The translations under genes were made by a program, and so were the position numbers. A DNA stretch of 5,564 nucleotides from Akkermansiaceae bacterium (GTDB taxonomy: Bacteria > Verrucomicrobiota > Verrucomicrobiia > Verrucomicrobiales > Akkermansiaceae), in contig JAQGPE010000633.1 of assembly GCA_028293225.1 (NCBI GenBank), positions 1-5,564 on the forward strand, read 5' to 3'. Below the pieces are notes generated by a model. The model searched no databases. It was not told where the DNA came from and was given only the letters and a program-made list of their open reading frames with translations. Position 1 is the first letter of the stretch, and the number at the start of each line of letters is the position of its first letter. Of the stretch, positions 4,994-5,564 are shown one piece after another.

Positions 4994-5564
4994 ATGATTC
5001 CTGATTTACCTGGCTGGATCTCCATCGTGTTCGGCATCGCGCTGGTTGCGACCTTGCTGCTCTTTGACCGCGCCGTCCTCAGTTCCCTGGCCGTGCCGGT
5101 GACGCGGAGAGCCTTCATGGCGATCCTGTCGGTGGAAGCCGGCTGGCTGGCTGCCCAGGGAACTCTGGCTCTGAAGCAGGTCTACTGGGAGCATCTCGAG
5201 AGGACCCCGCCGCTGCTCTTCCGGCTGGGGCTGCTGCCGGCGCTGGCGGTCATTGCCGGCGTATTTTTAAGCAGGCGGGGGCGGGCCTTTGTCGACCGGC
5301 TTTCTCTCCGGCAACTGACTCTTCTGAGTGTGGTGAGAATCCCCGTGGAGCTGGCCTTGTTCGGCCTGTATCTTCAGAGGGCGGTCCCGCGCCTGATGAC
5401 CTTTGAGGGCGGCAACCTGGATATTCTCTCCGGGGTGACGGCTCCCTTGATCGCCTGGCTGGCCTTCCGGAAGGGAGCGCAGGTCAACCGCGCCCTGCTG
5501 CTGACCTGGAATGTCGTGTGCCTGGGGCTGCTGGTGAACATCGTCACCCGGGCCTTGCTGTCGG
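4994..5564 (+). CDS. Multi-pass membrane protein of unknown function (3' truncated)
   Basis: The frame is open from the ATG at 4994 to the window edge (190 residues and one base), so the end is missing. No Shine-Dalgarno precedes the ATG; the upstream stretch is pyrimidine-rich. Six hydrophobic segments are visible, at about 7-24, 41-60, 74-92, 107-127, 140-158 and 167-189. Polar marks include R115-x-P-V-E119 inside segment four, then P132 and a loop 'LMTFEGGNLDILSGVTAPLIAW' (134-155) entering segment five, and 'TWNVVCLGLLVNIV' in segment six. I recall similar conserved hypothetical membrane proteins in Bacteroidota and related groups, without a known role. The gene starts 69 nt after the nmrA-like stop on the same strand. 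No clear terminator separates them, so co-transcription is possible. Function unknown. Confidence 0.8.
   Translation, partial: MIPDLPGWISIVFGIALVATLLLFDRAVLSSLAVPVTRRAFMAILSVEAGWLAAQGTLALKQVYWEHLERTPPLLFRLGLLPALAVIAGVFLSRRGRAFVDRLSLRQLTLLSVVRIPVELALFGLYLQRAVPRLMTFEGGNLDILSGVTAPLIAWLAFRKGAQVNRALLLTWNVVCLGLLVNIVTRALLS

Overview
The window is GC-rich and gene-dense, and it reads as a chromosomal stretch from a Verrucomicrobiota-like bacterium (Luteolibacter/Verrucomicrobiaceae-like). This is an inference. It rests on the first gene, which has BspA-type leucine-rich repeats followed by a 'DPNGDGVNLLLAYGLGLDP' segment and a beta-rich C-terminus. That architecture is, from memory, common in secreted proteins of this phylum. 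Several genes also lack a clear Shine-Dalgarno. No mobile element, CRISPR array, origin or integration site is visible.

Layout from left to right. Bases 2-712 (+) hold the 3' end of a large BspA-like surface protein gene, followed by a hairpin between convergent genes. Bases 754-1077 (-) encode a conserved 107-residue protein of unknown function. Bases 1135-1169 hold a strong intrinsic terminator for the ribosomal protein unit rpmI (1707-1919, -) and rplT (1198-1578, -). These two genes are separated by an unusually long 128-nt spacer with inverted repeats, and infC is not next to them. A divergent intergenic region (1920-2084) leads to a GTG-started YdjM-type membrane-bound metal-dependent hydrolase gene (2085-3233, +). 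A 7-bp inverted repeat sits immediately before its start codon. tRNA-Val(UAC) with encoded CCA follows at 3319-3393, with a plausible promoter in front of it.

The right part is a small regulatory module: a MarR-family regulator (3513-3983, +) and an NmrA-like NAD(P)-binding oxidoreductase/sensor (4055-4924, +). An identical 16-base sequence, TAATGTTGTATATGCA, occurs once just before the MarR gene and once just before the NmrA gene. It contains an imperfect palindrome and is the best candidate in the window for a regulator binding site. It suggests that the MarR protein controls both itself and the NmrA gene. The window ends inside a six-helix membrane protein gene (4994 onward, +) of unknown function.

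The most interesting signals are the paired MarR/NmrA operator candidate, the hairpin over the hydrolase ribosome-binding region, and the long structured rpmI-rplT spacer. I saw no clear evidence of an entirely new multi-gene system. No stretch longer than 300 bases lacks a gene.
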